Shown here piece after piece: positions 50,131 through 61,072 of a stretch of DNA of 64,000 bases; position 1 is the stretch's first letter; the number at the start of each line of letters is the position of its first letter. Origin of the DNA: Streptomyces scopuliridis RB72 (lineage in GTDB: Bacteria; Actinomycetota; Actinomycetes; Streptomycetales; Streptomycetaceae); NCBI RefSeq assembly GCF_000718095.1, contig NZ_JOEI01000005.1, positions 186,001 through 250,000 of the forward strand, written 5' to 3'. The notes beneath the pieces were generated by a model, which ran no database searches, had not been told where the DNA came from, and saw only the letters and a program-made list of their open reading frames with translations. Both the position numbers and the translations under genes were made by a program.

Positions 50131-50277
50131 TCATCCGGTGAAAAGCTGGGCCGCCTTCAGTACCAGCTCGTACACACCGTACGCGAGGGGGATCCCTACC
50201 CAAAGCCAGGCGAAGACGATCAGACCGGTACGCCGGGACTCAGCCGGTGCGGTGCTGTTCGCTGGTGACGTGGTCAT
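50131..50277 (-). CDS. MFS transporter small subunit (48 residues) overlapping the OFA transporter gene
   Basis: From the ATG at 50277 this is a 48-residue protein: a polar start (MTTSPANSTAPAESRR), one transmembrane helix (TGLIVFAWLWVGIPLAYGVY), then ELVLKAAQLFTG. GGGAGG precedes the ATG. The start lies inside the 3' end of the OFA gene (38-nt overlap, different frame), so it is translated from the same message. One-helix proteins of exactly this layout follow OFA transporters in many actinobacteria and are annotated as small subunits; their role is not established. Confidence 0.75.
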   Translation of the reverse strand: MTTSPANSTAPAESRRTGLIVFAWLWVGIPLAYGVYELVLKAAQLFTG

Positions 50278-51619
50278 CGGCGGCCTCCCTGGGGGCGGGG
50301 ACGTGGTGGCGCGGGTGGACGGGCCTGACCAGTTCATTGGCGACGAAGCCGATGACCAGCAGCCCGATCATGATGGTGAACGAGAGACCGTACAGCCCCG
50401 ATCCGCTCCGGCCCGCCTCTTCCTGGCTGTCCGCGACCCGGTTGACGATCAGCGGGCCGAGCACACCGGCGGTGGACCAGGCGGTGAGCAGCCGGCCGTG
50501 GATGGCGCCCACCTGGTAGGTGCCGAAGAGATCCTTGAGATAGGCGGGGACCGTGGCGAAACCGCCTCCGTAGAAGGACAGGATCACCAGCGCGCAGAGG
50601 ACGAACAGCGGCTTGGAGGAGTCGCCGAACCGCGAGATCAGCAGATACATCAGCGCGCCGACACCGAGATAGACGCGGTACATGTTCTTGCGGCCGATCA
50701 GGTCCGAGGTGGAGGACCAGCCGATCCGGCCCGCCATGTTGGCGGCGGAGAGCAGCGCCACGAAGCCGGCCGCGGCCGAGACGCTGACGGGCGCGTCGGT
50801 CTCCGCGAAGAAGTCGGTGATCATCGGGGCGGCCTTCTCCAGGATCCCGATCCCCGCGGTGACATTCATGCACAGGACCACCCACAGACACCAGAACTGC
50901 GGGGTGCGCACAGCGGACTTGGCGGACACCTGCGCGGTGGAGATCAGCGCGCCCGCCACGGGCTTCGCGGCGCCGGGGGCCGGCCGCGGCCCGTCGTCCC
51001 CGCCCTGCCGGTAGCCGGGCGGGGGTACGCGGACGAGCAGGACGCCGAGGGCCATGAACACCGCGTACACCAGCCCGTGCACCAGGAAGGCGAGCGCGAT
51101 CCCCTCGCTCCCCGCGCCGAACGAGTCGAGCATCTGCGCGGACCATGGCGAGGCGATGAGCGCGCCGCCGCCGAAGCCCATGATGGCGATACCGGTGGCC
51201 ATGCCCGGCCGGTCGGGGAACCACTTGATCAGGGTGGAGACGGGCGAGATATAGCCGATGCCGAGGCCGATACCGCCGACGAAGCCGTAGCCGAAGACGA
51301 TCAGCCAGTACTGCTCGGTGAAGGCGCCGAGCGCGGCGATCAGAAAGCCCGAGGAGAAGCAGCAGAGAGCGACCGTCATCGCCCAGCGCGGCCCCTTGCG
51401 TTCGACGAGGGTGCCGCCGAAGGCCGCGGACAGGCCGAGCATGACGATGCCCAGCTGGAAGGGGAGGGCGCTGGCGGTGCCGGAGAGACCGAGTGCCGAT
51501 TCGAGCGGCGGTTTGAACACGCTCCAGGCATAGGCCTGGCCGATCGAAAGATGCACCGACAGCGCGGCGGGGGGTACCAGCCAGCGGCTCCAGCCGGCGG
51601 GCGCGAGTGGGGGCGTCAT
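50240..51619 (-). CDS. OFA-family MFS transporter (oxalate/formate type), third copy
   Basis: This 459-residue 12-helix transporter has PPAALSVHLSIGQAYAWSVFKPPLE, cut here at LSIGQAYAWSVF (typical OFA first helix), GGIGLGIGYISPVSTLIKWFP with the OFA substrate motif, GMATGIAIMGFGGGALIASP, and GYIS/DLIGRKN loops. It belongs to a different branch from the tandem pair at 25188-27976, lacking their RIGETDR motif. I start it at ATG 51619 (MTPPLAPAGWSRW); a longer frame starts at 51718, directly at the operator-like motif. It is followed by the small-subunit gene, with KAS III and GntR further downstream. Confidence 0.87.
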   Translation of the reverse strand: MTPPLAPAGWSRWLVPPAALSVHLSIGQAYAWSVFKPPLESALGLSGTASALPFQLGIVMLGLSAAFGGTLVERKGPRWAMTVALCCFSSGFLIAALGAFTEQYWLIVFGYGFVGGIGLGIGYISPVSTLIKWFPDRPGMATGIAIMGFGGGALIASPWSAQMLDSFGAGSEGIALAFLVHGLVYAVFMALGVLLVRVPPPGYRQGGDDGPRPAPGAAKPVAGALISTAQVSAKSAVRTPQFWCLWVVLCMNVTAGIGILEKAAPMITDFFAETDAPVSVSAAAGFVALLSAANMAGRIGWSSTSDLIGRKNMYRVYLGVGALMYLLISRFGDSSKPLFVLCALVILSFYGGGFATVPAYLKDLFGTYQVGAIHGRLLTAWSTAGVLGPLIVNRVADSQEEAGRSGSGLYGLSFTIMIGLLVIGFVANELVRPVHPRHHVPAPREAADDHVTSEQHRTG

Positions 51620-51717
51620 GGTCGCGAACTCTAGGAAGCCGACCACCCGGTTGGGAAGATCCACAGCCAAGTTTGCCGACTGCATACCTTTCCGGAGCCT
51701 TGTAGACCAGAACTCCA

Positions 51718-51731
51718 TACTGTAGACAATA
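51718..51731. promoter_or_regulatory. Operator-like motif between the OFA gene and the divergent PanE-like gene
   Basis: ATACTGTAGACAAT matches the other motif copies (ACTGTATGCAAT, ACTGTAGACGAT). It sits in the short divergent promoter, where it could regulate both directions. Confidence 0.6.
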
Positions 51732-51826
51732 TATCGTCAACACGGAATGTGATCAACAGCACAGAAACCGGAATACGGAGTGTGACCCTTCCCTCGGTCT
51801 CCCTCAAACCGAACGGAGAGCCCCAC

Positions 51827-52804
51827 GTGAAAGTCGCAGTTGTCGGCGCCGGAGCGATCGGCGCCTATGTCGGAGCCGCTCTCGACCGAGCGGGCGCCGA
51901 CGTCCATCTCATCGCCCGCGGACCGCATTTGGCGGCCATGCGGGAGCACGGAGTGCGGGTGCTCAGTCCTCGTGGTGATTTCACCGCGCGGGTGCACGCC
52001 ACCGACCGGCCGGAGGACATCGGTCCGGTCGACTATGTGTTCCTCGGGCTGAAGGCCAACTCCTACGCGGCGTGCGGGCCGCTGGTGACGCCTCTGCTCA
52101 AGGACAGCACGGCGGTCATCGCCGCCCAGAACGGCATTCCCTGGTGGTACTTCCACGGCCACGGCGGTCCGTACGACGGCCGGCGGGTCGAGAGTGTCGA
52201 CCCGGGCGGCTCGGTCAGCGCCGTACTCCCACCCGAACGTGCGATCGGGTGTGTGGTGTACGCGGCGACGGAGCTGGAGGGGCCGGGCGTCGTCCGGCAT
52301 CTCGAAGGCACCCGGTTCTCGATCGGCGAACCCGACCGCTCCATCTCCCCGCGGTGTCTGGAATTCAGCGATGCCATGCGGACCGGAGGTCTCAAATGCC
52401 CCGTCGAGGCCGAGTTGCGCGAGGACATCTGGATCAAGCTCCTCGGCAATATCTCGTTCAACCCGATCAGCGCCCTCACCCGCGCCACCATGCGGGAGAT
52501 GTGCCTGCACCGCTCCACCCGCGAGGTCATCGAACTGATGATGTCGGAGGCCCTGCGGGTCGCCGAGGCGCTGGGCTGCCGTCCCGACATATCCGTCGAA
52601 CGGCGGCTGGCGGGGGCGGAACGGGTCGGTGACCACCGGACCTCCACTCTCCAGGACCTGGAGAAGGGCAAGCCCCTGGAGCTCGATGTCCTGCTCGCCG
52701 CGGTCGTGGAACTCGCCGCGATCAGTGATGTTCCGGTGCCGACGCTCCGCACGGTGGACGCGATCTCGGATCTGCTGGCCCGCGGGGTGACCGCGGCCGC
52801 CTGA
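51827..52804 (+). CDS. 2-dehydropantoate 2-reductase-family (PanE/ApbA-like) oxidoreductase
   Basis: From GTG 51827 this 325-residue NADPH-dependent reductase has VKVAVVGAGAIGAYVGAALD as the Rossmann fold, VFLGLKANSYAA, AQNGIPWWYFHG, DIWIKLLGNISFNPISALT with the catalytic Lys (LREDIWIKL) and Asn, and LDLEKGKPLELDVL-like EKGKPLELD near the end. It probably reduces an alpha-keto acid. Its placement in the oxalate/formate locus under a shared operator suggests glyoxylate or another small keto acid rather than pantothenate synthesis; this is inference. The frame opens at 51749, but GGAGAG before the GTG and the family N-terminus favour 51827. Confidence 0.82.
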   Translation: MKVAVVGAGAIGAYVGAALDRAGADVHLIARGPHLAAMREHGVRVLSPRGDFTARVHATDRPEDIGPVDYVFLGLKANSYAACGPLVTPLLKDSTAVIAAQNGIPWWYFHGHGGPYDGRRVESVDPGGSVSAVLPPERAIGCVVYAATELEGPGVVRHLEGTRFSIGEPDRSISPRCLEFSDAMRTGGLKCPVEAELREDIWIKLLGNISFNPISALTRATMREMCLHRSTREVIELMMSEALRVAEALGCRPDISVERRLAGAERVGDHRTSTLQDLEKGKPLELDVLLAAVVELAAISDVPVPTLRTVDAISDLLARGVTAAA

Positions 52805-52830
52805 CCACCCGTCACCGACACCTGGAGAGG

Positions 52831-52875
52831 CGGGTACGCGTCAAATCCCCGCACCGGGGTTCCCACGCGTACCCG
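52831..52875. terminator. Terminator hairpin after the PanE-like gene
   Basis: Perfect 11-bp arms CGGGTACGCGT (52831-52841) and ACGCGTACCCG (52865-52875) enclose a 23-nt loop that can itself fold (CCCCGCACCGGGG). It ends 9 nt before the operator-like motif of the formate dehydrogenase operon. Confidence 0.75.
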
Positions 52876-52883
52876 TCACCGGG

Positions 52884-52897
52884 ATACTGTATGCAAT
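52884..52897. promoter_or_regulatory. Operator-like motif upstream of formate dehydrogenase
   Basis: ATACTGTATGCAAT is the best copy of the motif also seen at 21411 (ACTGTATGCAAT). It lies 35 nt before the chosen GTG start at 52932 and covers the alternative ATG at 52896, which argues against that ATG being used. Confidence 0.6.
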
Positions 52898-52931
52898 GGG
52901 CGCGGCCATCACTCCCAAAGGAGAGCGCAGC

Positions 52932-54857
52932 GTGAAGAACCGAGACCGCACGCCGAAAACGTACGCCCGCATCACCCACCCCCTGGTGCGGGACGAGAAG
53001 GGCGGCCCGTTCCGCAGGGCGACCTGGGACGAGGCGCTGGACCGCGCGGCGGAGGGCCTGCGCGCCGCACGCGGCGCGTTCGGGATGTTCTCCTGCGCCC
53101 GCGCCACCAATGAAATGAACTATGTGGCCCAGAAGTTCGCCCGTGTGGTGATGGGCACCAACAACGTGGACTCCTGCAACAGGACCTGTCACGCGCCGAG
53201 TGTGGCCGGGCTCTCCGCCGTCTTCGGATCCGGCGGCGGCACCTCCTCGTACGGGGAGGTGGACCACACGGATCTGATCGTGATGTGGGGCTCCAACGCC
53301 CGCTTCGCCCACCCGATCTTCTTCCAGCATGTGCTGCGGGGTATCAGGAACGGCGCGCGGATGTACGCCGTCGACCCCCGCCGTACCTCCACCGCCGAAT
53401 GGGCCGAGAGCTGGCTCGGACTGAACGTCGGTACGGACATCCCGCTGGCCCACGCGGTCGGCCGCGAGATCATCCACGCGGGCCTGCACAACCGCTCGTT
53501 CATCGAGCGCGCCACCACCGGGTTCGACGAGTACGCCGCCGAGGTCGAGCCATGGACGCTCACGGTGGCCGAGCAGGTGACCGGCGTACCGGCCGAGGCG
53601 ATCCGCGAGCTCGCGCACGCCTACGCCCGCGCCGAACGGGCCCAGCTGTGCTGGACGCTGGGCATCACCGAGCACCACAACGGCACCGACAACGTACGGG
53701 CGCTGATCAATCTCTCCCTGCTCACCGGGCATGTCGGCCGGTACGGCTCGGGCGTGCAGCCGCTGCGCGGCCAGAACAACGTGCAGGGCGGCGGCGACAT
53801 GGGCGCCATCCCCAACCGGCTGCCCGGCTTCCAGGACATCCTGGAGCCCGATGTCCGGCGGAAGTTCGAGACCGCGTGGGACACCGTCATCCAGCCGCAC
53901 TACGGGCTGAACCTGACGGACATGTTCGAGGCGATGGAGACCGGCGGGCTCAAGGCCGTCTACTGCATCGGCGAGAACCCCGCCCAGTCCGAGGCCGACA
54001 GCGAGCAGGCCGTGGAGCGCATGAAGCGGCTCGACTGTCTTGTGGTGCAGGACATCTTCCTCACCAAGACCGCCGAACTCGCCGATGTGGTACTGCCCGC
54101 CACCGCCGCCTGGGCGGAGACGGACGGCACCACCACCAACAGCGAGCGCCGGGTGCAGCGGGTGCGCAAGGCCGTGGAGCCGCCGGGCGAGGCGCGCGAG
54201 GACATCGACATCATCTGCGAGTTGGCCGGCCGGCTCGGGCACGCCTGGAAGTACGCGGACGCGGAGTCGGTGTGGAACGAGCTGCGTTCGGTCTCCCCCG
54301 ACCACTACGGCATGACGTATGAGCGGCTGGCGGAGCATCAGGGCATCCAGTGGCCCTGCCCGGACACGGAGAAGCTCGAACCGACCTATCTGCACGGCAG
54401 GTTGTGGGAGGCCGACCCGGCCAAGCGCGGCCGGCTCGCGCCCTTCGGCATCGTCAAGCACGACCCCCCGGTCGATCTGACGGATGATCAGTACCCGATC
54501 AGGCTCACCACGGGCCGCCGGCTCGACTCGTACAACACCGGGGTGCAGAGCGGGAGTTTCGCCTCTCCGCTGCGGCGCGGCGAGTATGTCGAGCTGTGCC
54601 CGGAGGACGCCGAGCGGTACGGGGTGTCGGTGGGCGAGGAGGTCCGTATCTCGTCGCGGCGCGGCACGGTGCAGGCGCCGGTCTGGGTCGACCCGGGGCT
54701 CCGTCCCGGTCTGGCCTTCATGACCATGCACTTCCCCGACGAGGTGGACACCAACCAGCTGACCATCGAGGCCAATTGCCCGATCGCGGGCACCGCCGAG
54801 TTCAAGGCGTCGGCGATCCGGATCGAGAAGCTGCCCGCAGCGGCGTCAAGGAGCTGA
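52932..54857 (+). CDS. Formate dehydrogenase catalytic (molybdopterin) subunit lacking the N-terminal Fe-S domain
   Basis: This 641-residue bis-MGD oxidoreductase should oxidise formate to CO2. It starts at GTG 52932 after AAAGGAGA and reads KNRDRTPKTYARITHPLVR, which corresponds to the middle of a normal alpha subunit. SCNRTCHAPSVAGL gives Cys86 and His87, the Mo-ligand/catalytic pair (Cys rather than selenocysteine), and LRGQNNVQGGGDMG the catalytic Arg. DIFLTKTAELADVVLPA and the C-terminal MopB domain (about 520-640) are present. The Fe4S4 CxxCxxxC domain that always precedes this in one-chain enzymes is absent here and is found at the end of the protein encoded at 56750-57607. Confidence 0.92.
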   Translation: MKNRDRTPKTYARITHPLVRDEKGGPFRRATWDEALDRAAEGLRAARGAFGMFSCARATNEMNYVAQKFARVVMGTNNVDSCNRTCHAPSVAGLSAVFGSGGGTSSYGEVDHTDLIVMWGSNARFAHPIFFQHVLRGIRNGARMYAVDPRRTSTAEWAESWLGLNVGTDIPLAHAVGREIIHAGLHNRSFIERATTGFDEYAAEVEPWTLTVAEQVTGVPAEAIRELAHAYARAERAQLCWTLGITEHHNGTDNVRALINLSLLTGHVGRYGSGVQPLRGQNNVQGGGDMGAIPNRLPGFQDILEPDVRRKFETAWDTVIQPHYGLNLTDMFEAMETGGLKAVYCIGENPAQSEADSEQAVERMKRLDCLVVQDIFLTKTAELADVVLPATAAWAETDGTTTNSERRVQRVRKAVEPPGEAREDIDIICELAGRLGHAWKYADAESVWNELRSVSPDHYGMTYERLAEHQGIQWPCPDTEKLEPTYLHGRLWEADPAKRGRLAPFGIVKHDPPVDLTDDQYPIRLTTGRRLDSYNTGVQSGSFASPLRRGEYVELCPEDAERYGVSVGEEVRISSRRGTVQAPVWVDPGLRPGLAFMTMHFPDEVDTNQLTIEANCPIAGTAEFKASAIRIEKLPAAASRS

Positions 54858-54863
54858 GACCCA

Positions 54864-56749
<1,886 letters not shown>

Positions 56750-56753
<4 letters not shown>

Positions 56754-57607
56754 CCGCGATACCGCTTCAACCACCGCGCCGGCTGATCGAGTTCACACTG
56801 GACGGCCAGGAGACGCGGGTACCGGAGGGGTCCACACTCCTGGACGCCTGCCGTGCGGCCGGCAAGGACATCCCGACGCTCTGCGAGGGCGACACACTCA
56901 CCCCGAAGAACGCGTGCCGGGTGTGTGTCGTCGAGGTCGAGGGCGCCCGTACGCTGGCGCCCGCCTGCTCGCGCCGCGCGGAGGCGGGCATGGACGTCCG
57001 TACGGACACCGAGCGCGCCCGGCACAGCCGGAAGATCGTCCTCGAACTCCTCGCCTCGTCGACCGATCTCTCGACCACCCCGAGGGCCGCCGAATGGCTC
57101 AAGGAGTACGACGCCAAGCCCGCGCGCTTCGGTCCCGACGCGGCCCGGCTGAACGAAGAGCCGAAGATCGACAACGATCTGTACGTCCGCGACTATGACA
57201 AGTGCATCCAGTGCTACAAGTGTGTCGACGCGTGCGGTGAGCAGTGGCAGAATTCCTTCGCGATCTCTGTCGCGGGCCGCGGTTTCGACGCCCGTATCTC
57301 CACCGAGCACGACACACCGCTGACCGATTCGGCCTGTGTCTACTGCGGCAACTGCATCGAGGTCTGCCCGACCGGAGCACTCAGCTTCAAGTCGGAGTTC
57401 GACATGCGGGAGGCCGGTACGTGGAACGAGCCGGCCCAGACGGAGACCACCACGATCTGCGCCTACTGCGGCGTTGGCTGCAATCTGACACTGCACGTGC
57501 AGGACAATGAGATCGTGAAGGTGACCTCGCCGCACGACAACCCGGTGACACACGGAAATCTCTGCATCAAGGGACGGTTCGGCTACCAGCACGTACAACA
57601 GCACTGA
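56750..57607 (+). CDS. Formate dehydrogenase Fe-S subunit: the N-terminal part of a normal alpha subunit as a separate gene
   Basis: This 285-residue protein starts at GTG 56750 (GTGA overlap with the previous stop). A 2Fe-2S domain (about 8-85: TLCEGDTLTPKNACRVCVVE, cut here at TPKNACRVCVVE), a Cys/His cluster region, and two 4Fe-4S motifs (YDKCIQCYKCVDACG and CVYCGNCIEVCPTG) come in order. It ends with CAYCGVGCNL and LCIKGRFGY, the Fe4S4 domain that in one-chain formate dehydrogenases directly precedes the catalytic domain. It stops 4-5 residues after RFGY, and the missing continuation is the start of the protein at 52932. So one polypeptide has been cut into two genes placed in reverse order. 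Confidence 0.92.
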
Positions 57608-57661
57608 CAACGGCACCGGCAGCGGCACTGCCGGCAGCACCGACGAGTAGGACTGGATCAC

Positions 57662-58501
57662 ATGGGACGGGTCACCGAGCGCCGCCGCACCATCCGTATC
57701 CGGGACGGAGCCATCTCGACCCGTCCCGACACCCTGGTGGCGGAAGAGCCACTGGAAATCCGGCTGAACGGCAAGCCGCTCGCCATCACCATGCGCACGC
57801 CGGGCGACGACTTCGCGCTCGCGGCGGGCTTCCTCGTCAGCGAAGGGGTGCTGGCGGCGGGGTCCGACGTCCAGTCCATCGTGTACTGCGCCGGAGCGAA
57901 GGACGACGGCTCGAACACGTACAACGTCGTCGATGTACGGCTGGCGCCGGGGGTGCCCGTGCCGGACATCACGCTGGAGCGCAACGTCTACACGACCTCG
58001 TCGTGCGGACTGTGCGGCAAGGCCAGCCTGGACGCCGTACGGACCACGGCCCGGTTCCCGATCAATGACACTCCCCCGGTCCATATCGAGCCCGCGCTGC
58101 TCTCCGGCCTCCCCGACCGGCTGCGGGCGGCACAGCAGGTCTTCGACCGGACCGGGGGCCTCCACGCGGCCGCGCTGTTCTCCGAGGACGGCGAGATGCT
58201 CGACATCCGGGAGGACGTCGGCCGGCACAACGCGGTCGACAAGCTCGTCGGCCGCGCACTGCGGCAGGATCTGCTGCCCCTCTCCCGGGCGATCCTGCTC
58301 GTCTCCGGCCGCGCGTCCTTCGAACTCGCGCAGAAAGCCGTGATGGCGGGCATTCCTGTGCTGGCGGCGGTGTCGGCGCCTTCGTCGCTCGCCGTCGATC
58401 TCGCCGCGGAGACCGGGCTGACGCTGGTCGGCTTCCTCCGCGGCACCTCCATGAACGTGTACGCGGGGGACGAGAGGATCGCCCTGCATACCGGGGTCTG
58501 A
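57662..58501 (+). CDS. fdhD: Formate dehydrogenase accessory sulfurtransferase FdhD
   Basis: This 279-residue FdhD carries sulfur from a cysteine desulfurase to the molybdenum cofactor, which formate dehydrogenase needs for activity. [17 protein letters not shown] holds the active CxxC (CGLC), [14 protein letters not shown] is conserved near the N-terminus, and [13 protein letters not shown] and [18 protein letters not shown] are family signatures. It follows the Fe-S subunit gene by 54 nt and completes the operon. Confidence 0.95.
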   Translation: MGRVTERRRTIRIRDGAISTRPDTLVAEEPLEIRLNGKPLAITMRTPGDDFALAAGFLVSEGVLAAGSDVQSIVYCAGAKDDGSNTYNVVDVRLAPGVPVPDITLERNVYTTSSCGLCGKASLDAVRTTARFPINDTPPVHIEPALLSGLPDRLRAAQQVFDRTGGLHAAALFSEDGEMLDIREDVGRHNAVDKLVGRALRQDLLPLSRAILLVSGRASFELAQKAVMAGIPVLAAVSAPSSLAVDLAAETGLTLVGFLRGTSMNVYAGDERIALHTGV

Positions 58502-58522
58502 CCACCCCCGCTGCACGGAACA

Positions 58523-58574
58523 GGGCCCGGCCGGCGGGGAGCGCCCCCTGCGTCGGCCGGGCTCTTTCTTTCTT
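58523..58574 (+). terminator. Rho-independent-like terminator after fdhD
   Basis: GGGCCCGGCCGGCG (58523-58536) pairs with CGTCGGCCGGGCTC (58551-58564), followed by TTTCTTTCTT, a rare U-rich tail in this GC-rich window. Confidence 0.85.
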
Positions 58575-58721
58575 GAGGGCTCGGTTCGCCTCCGGGGCGC
58601 TTTATGTCTGCGTCGACGGTCGACCGTGCTCGATTCGCTCGTACCTCACGAACCTCCGCCCGCGCGGCGGAGCCGCATATCCAGCACAGCCTCCCTTTCG
58701 ACGCCGACGCGCCCCTTCGGC

Positions 58722-59780
58722 TCACTCGCCGGCGGGCGCGGAGACGGGCGTACGGATCGAGGCGGGCCGCTTCAAAGGACCCGGGATACCCGGAGGCTGG
58801 GGGTCCGCCGCGCGGCGCTTCGCTATGACCGCGCACACCATCAACTGCATCTGGTGGAACAGCATCAGAGGCAGTACGGCCAGGCTCGCCTGCGCGCCGA
58901 ACAGCACGCTCGCCATCGGCAGTCCGGCCGCCAGGCTCTTCTTCGAACCGGCGAACTGGATCGCGATCCGGTCCGCACGGCCGAAGCCCAGGCGCTTGCC
59001 GCCGTACCAGCTCAGCGAGAGCATCGCGGCGAGCAGCACCGCCTCGACGCCCAGCAGTACCGCCAGCCTGGCGGGGGTCACCTGGTGCCAGATGCCCGCG
59101 GCCATGCCCTGGCTGAACGCGGTGTAGACGACCAGCAGGACCGAGCCGCGGTCGACCAGGCCGAGCAGTTCGCGGTGGCGGGTGAGGAAGCCGACGATCC
59201 AGCGGCGCAGCAACTGGCCCGCCAGGAAGGGCAGCAGCAGTTGCGCGACGATCTTGAACAGCGAGTCGGCGGAGAAGCCGGCCGTCCCGCCGCCGATCAG
59301 CAGCGCCGCGAGCAGCGGTGTGAGCACGATGCCGACGAGGCTGGAGAACGATCCCGCGCAGATCGCGGCGGCCACATTGCCGCGGGCGATGGAGGTGAAG
59401 GCGATGGACGACTGGACCGTGGAGGGCACCAGGCAGAGGAAGAGCAGTCCGCTGTAGAGCTGGGGTGTCAGGGCGAACGGTACGAGCCCCCGCGCGGCCA
59501 GTCCCAGCAGCGGGAAGAGCAGGAACGTACAGGCGAGGACGGTCAGATGGAGGCGCCAGTGCTTCAGCCCGTCGACCATCTCGCGGGTGGAGAGCCGTGC
59601 TCCGTAGAGGAAGAACAGCAGCGCCACCGCTCCTGTCGAGGCCCCGCCCGCGACATCGGCGGCCGTGCCGGAGACCGGCAGGAGCGCGGCGAGGACGACG
59701 GTTCCGATGAGCGCGAGGATGTAGGGGTCGACAGGCAGCCAGGACGGGATCCGGATGCGCGGGGAAAGACGGCGGTTCAT
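58722..59780 (-). CDS. Bile acid:sodium symporter-family transporter (YfeH-like)
   Basis: This 352-residue membrane protein has about ten helices. YGARLSTREMVDGLKHWRLHL, LCLVPSTVQSSIAFTSIARGNVAAAICAGSFSSLVGI (cut to VPSTVQSSIAFTS) and IQFAGSKKSLAAGLPMASVLF are the conserved crossover segments of this family. YfeH-type members move small anions; substrate unknown. I start at ATG 59780 (MNRRLSPRIRIP) with GGAGCAC in front. It is divergent from a LysR gene that probably controls it. A C-terminal tail of about 25 hydrophilic residues is present. Confidence 0.87.
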   Translation of the reverse strand: MNRRLSPRIRIPSWLPVDPYILALIGTVVLAALLPVSGTAADVAGGASTGAVALLFFLYGARLSTREMVDGLKHWRLHLTVLACTFLLFPLLGLAARGLVPFALTPQLYSGLLFLCLVPSTVQSSIAFTSIARGNVAAAICAGSFSSLVGIVLTPLLAALLIGGGTAGFSADSLFKIVAQLLLPFLAGQLLRRWIVGFLTRHRELLGLVDRGSVLLVVYTAFSQGMAAGIWHQVTPARLAVLLGVEAVLLAAMLSLSWYGGKRLGFGRADRIAIQFAGSKKSLAAGLPMASVLFGAQASLAVLPLMLFHQMQLMVCAVIAKRRAADPQPPGIPGPLKRPASIRTPVSAPAGE

Positions 59781-59856
59781 GTGCTCCACTACTGGCTGTC
59801 GGTACAGTGCGTGCCTCCCCATGCTCCCCCTGTTCTCCATGATCGGGAATCCCGCA

Positions 59857-59888
59857 TATCACTCTGACTGTCATCGCGGTCCGTGATA
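59857..59888. promoter_or_regulatory. LysR-type inverted repeat in the divergent promoter
   Basis: TATCAC (59857-59862) and GTGATA (59883-59888) form a perfect dyad with 20 nt between, just before the LysR start and 77 nt from the transporter start. This is the usual place for a LysR recognition site. Confidence 0.55.
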
Positions 59889-59906
59889 ACGCTCTAACCT
59901 GGCGGT

Positions 59907-60788
59907 ATGTACGACCCACGACAGCTGCGCACCTTCCTGGCCGTGGCCCAGACCCTGAGCTTCACCCAGGCCGCGCACCGGCTCGGGCTGCGCCAGTCCA
60001 CGGTGAGCCAGCACATCCGCCGTCTTGAGGAGGCGACGGGGCGGCTCCTGTTCACCCGGGACACCCACAGCGTGGAGCTGACCGAGGACGGCGAGGCCAT
60101 GCTCGGCTTCGCCCGGACGATCCTGGCGGCCCATGACCGGGCGGCGGCCTACTTCACCGGCACGCGGCTGCGCGGCCGGCTCAGATTCGGCGCCTCGGAG
60201 GACTTCGTCCTCACCCGGCTCCCGGAGATCCTGGAGACCTTCCGGCTCGACCATCCCGAGGTCGACCTGGAGCTGACCGTGGAGCTCTCCGGCATCCTGC
60301 ACGAACAGCTGGCGGACGGCGGGCTCGATCTGGTGCTGGCCAAACGCCGCACGGGCGACCGTCATGGCGAGCTGGTCTGGCAGTCCACCCTGGCCTGGAT
60401 CGGGGCGCCGCAGCTGCGCCTCGACCCGGAGCGTCCCGTCCCGCTGATCGCCTTTCCGCCGCCCGCGCTCACCCGCGCCCGCGCGCTGGAGGTGCTGGAG
60501 GCGCACGACCGGCGCTGGCGTATCGCGTGTACGAGCGCCAGCCTGAGCGGACTGATCGCGGCGGCCCGCGCGGGACTCGGCGTCATGGCGCACACCCGGG
60601 GGCTGATACCGCCGGGTCTGGTGCCGGTCCCGGCGAAGGCGGGGCTGCCCGAGCTGGGCGGGGTGGACTTCGTCCTGCTGCACGGCCGGCGCCGGGGCCG
60701 CCCGGAGGCCCAGGACGCGGCGGACGCGCTGGCGGCGGCGATCCTGGCGGGCGGCGACCGGCTGCACCGTCCGGCGGCGGACAACTGA
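59907..60788 (+). CDS. LysR-family transcriptional regulator
   Basis: This 293-residue regulator has the N-terminal winged helix MYDPRQLRTFLAVAQTLSFTQAAHRLGLRQSTVSQHIRRLE, here cut to FTQAAHRLGLRQSTVSQHIRRLE without its flanks beyond 20 residues: TQAAHRLGLRQSTVSQHI. This is the standard HTH. The effector domain (about 90-290) has GRLRFGASEDFVLTRLPEIL and LSGLIAAARAGLGVMAHTRG. It is divergent from the transporter, with a dyad between them. Likely activator of that gene and itself. Confidence 0.92.
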   Translation: MYDPRQLRTFLAVAQTLSFTQAAHRLGLRQSTVSQHIRRLEEATGRLLFTRDTHSVELTEDGEAMLGFARTILAAHDRAAAYFTGTRLRGRLRFGASEDFVLTRLPEILETFRLDHPEVDLELTVELSGILHEQLADGGLDLVLAKRRTGDRHGELVWQSTLAWIGAPQLRLDPERPVPLIAFPPPALTRARALEVLEAHDRRWRIACTSASLSGLIAAARAGLGVMAHTRGLIPPGLVPVPAKAGLPELGGVDFVLLHGRRRGRPEAQDAADALAAAILAGGDRLHRPAADN

Positions 60789-61072
60789 GAGCGGGCAGCT
60801 CAGGGCGGACAACTGATGGGGCGCAGGTACAGACCAGAAACCCCGGCTCGGTAGAGCGCGCGTGACAGCGGCGTACGGATTCGGTGGAGATTCCCCCGCC
60901 CGTCACTTACCCGGCGGTCAGATGTGCCTCGCGAGCCCCAGAAAGCGGGCTCGAATCGGGCGCTGACCTGTGGTGATACGGCTTCGTGCCGGTTCCGTGG
61001 ACGCTCTCCCCCCGGAGCGTCCGTTGGGGTACCGTCACCCGCGCTGTGCGGAGCGCCACAAGGAGCAAGTCA

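Noticed and set aside
51749..51826. Longer start for the PanE-like gene
   Set aside because: The extra 26 residues precede the Rossmann motif without similarity to the family; GTG 51827 has a ribosome-binding site and gives the standard N-terminus.
52896..52931. ATG 52896 as start of the formate dehydrogenase catalytic subunit
   Set aside because: It lies within the operator-like motif and lacks a ribosome-binding site, whereas GTG 52932 has AAAGGAGA.
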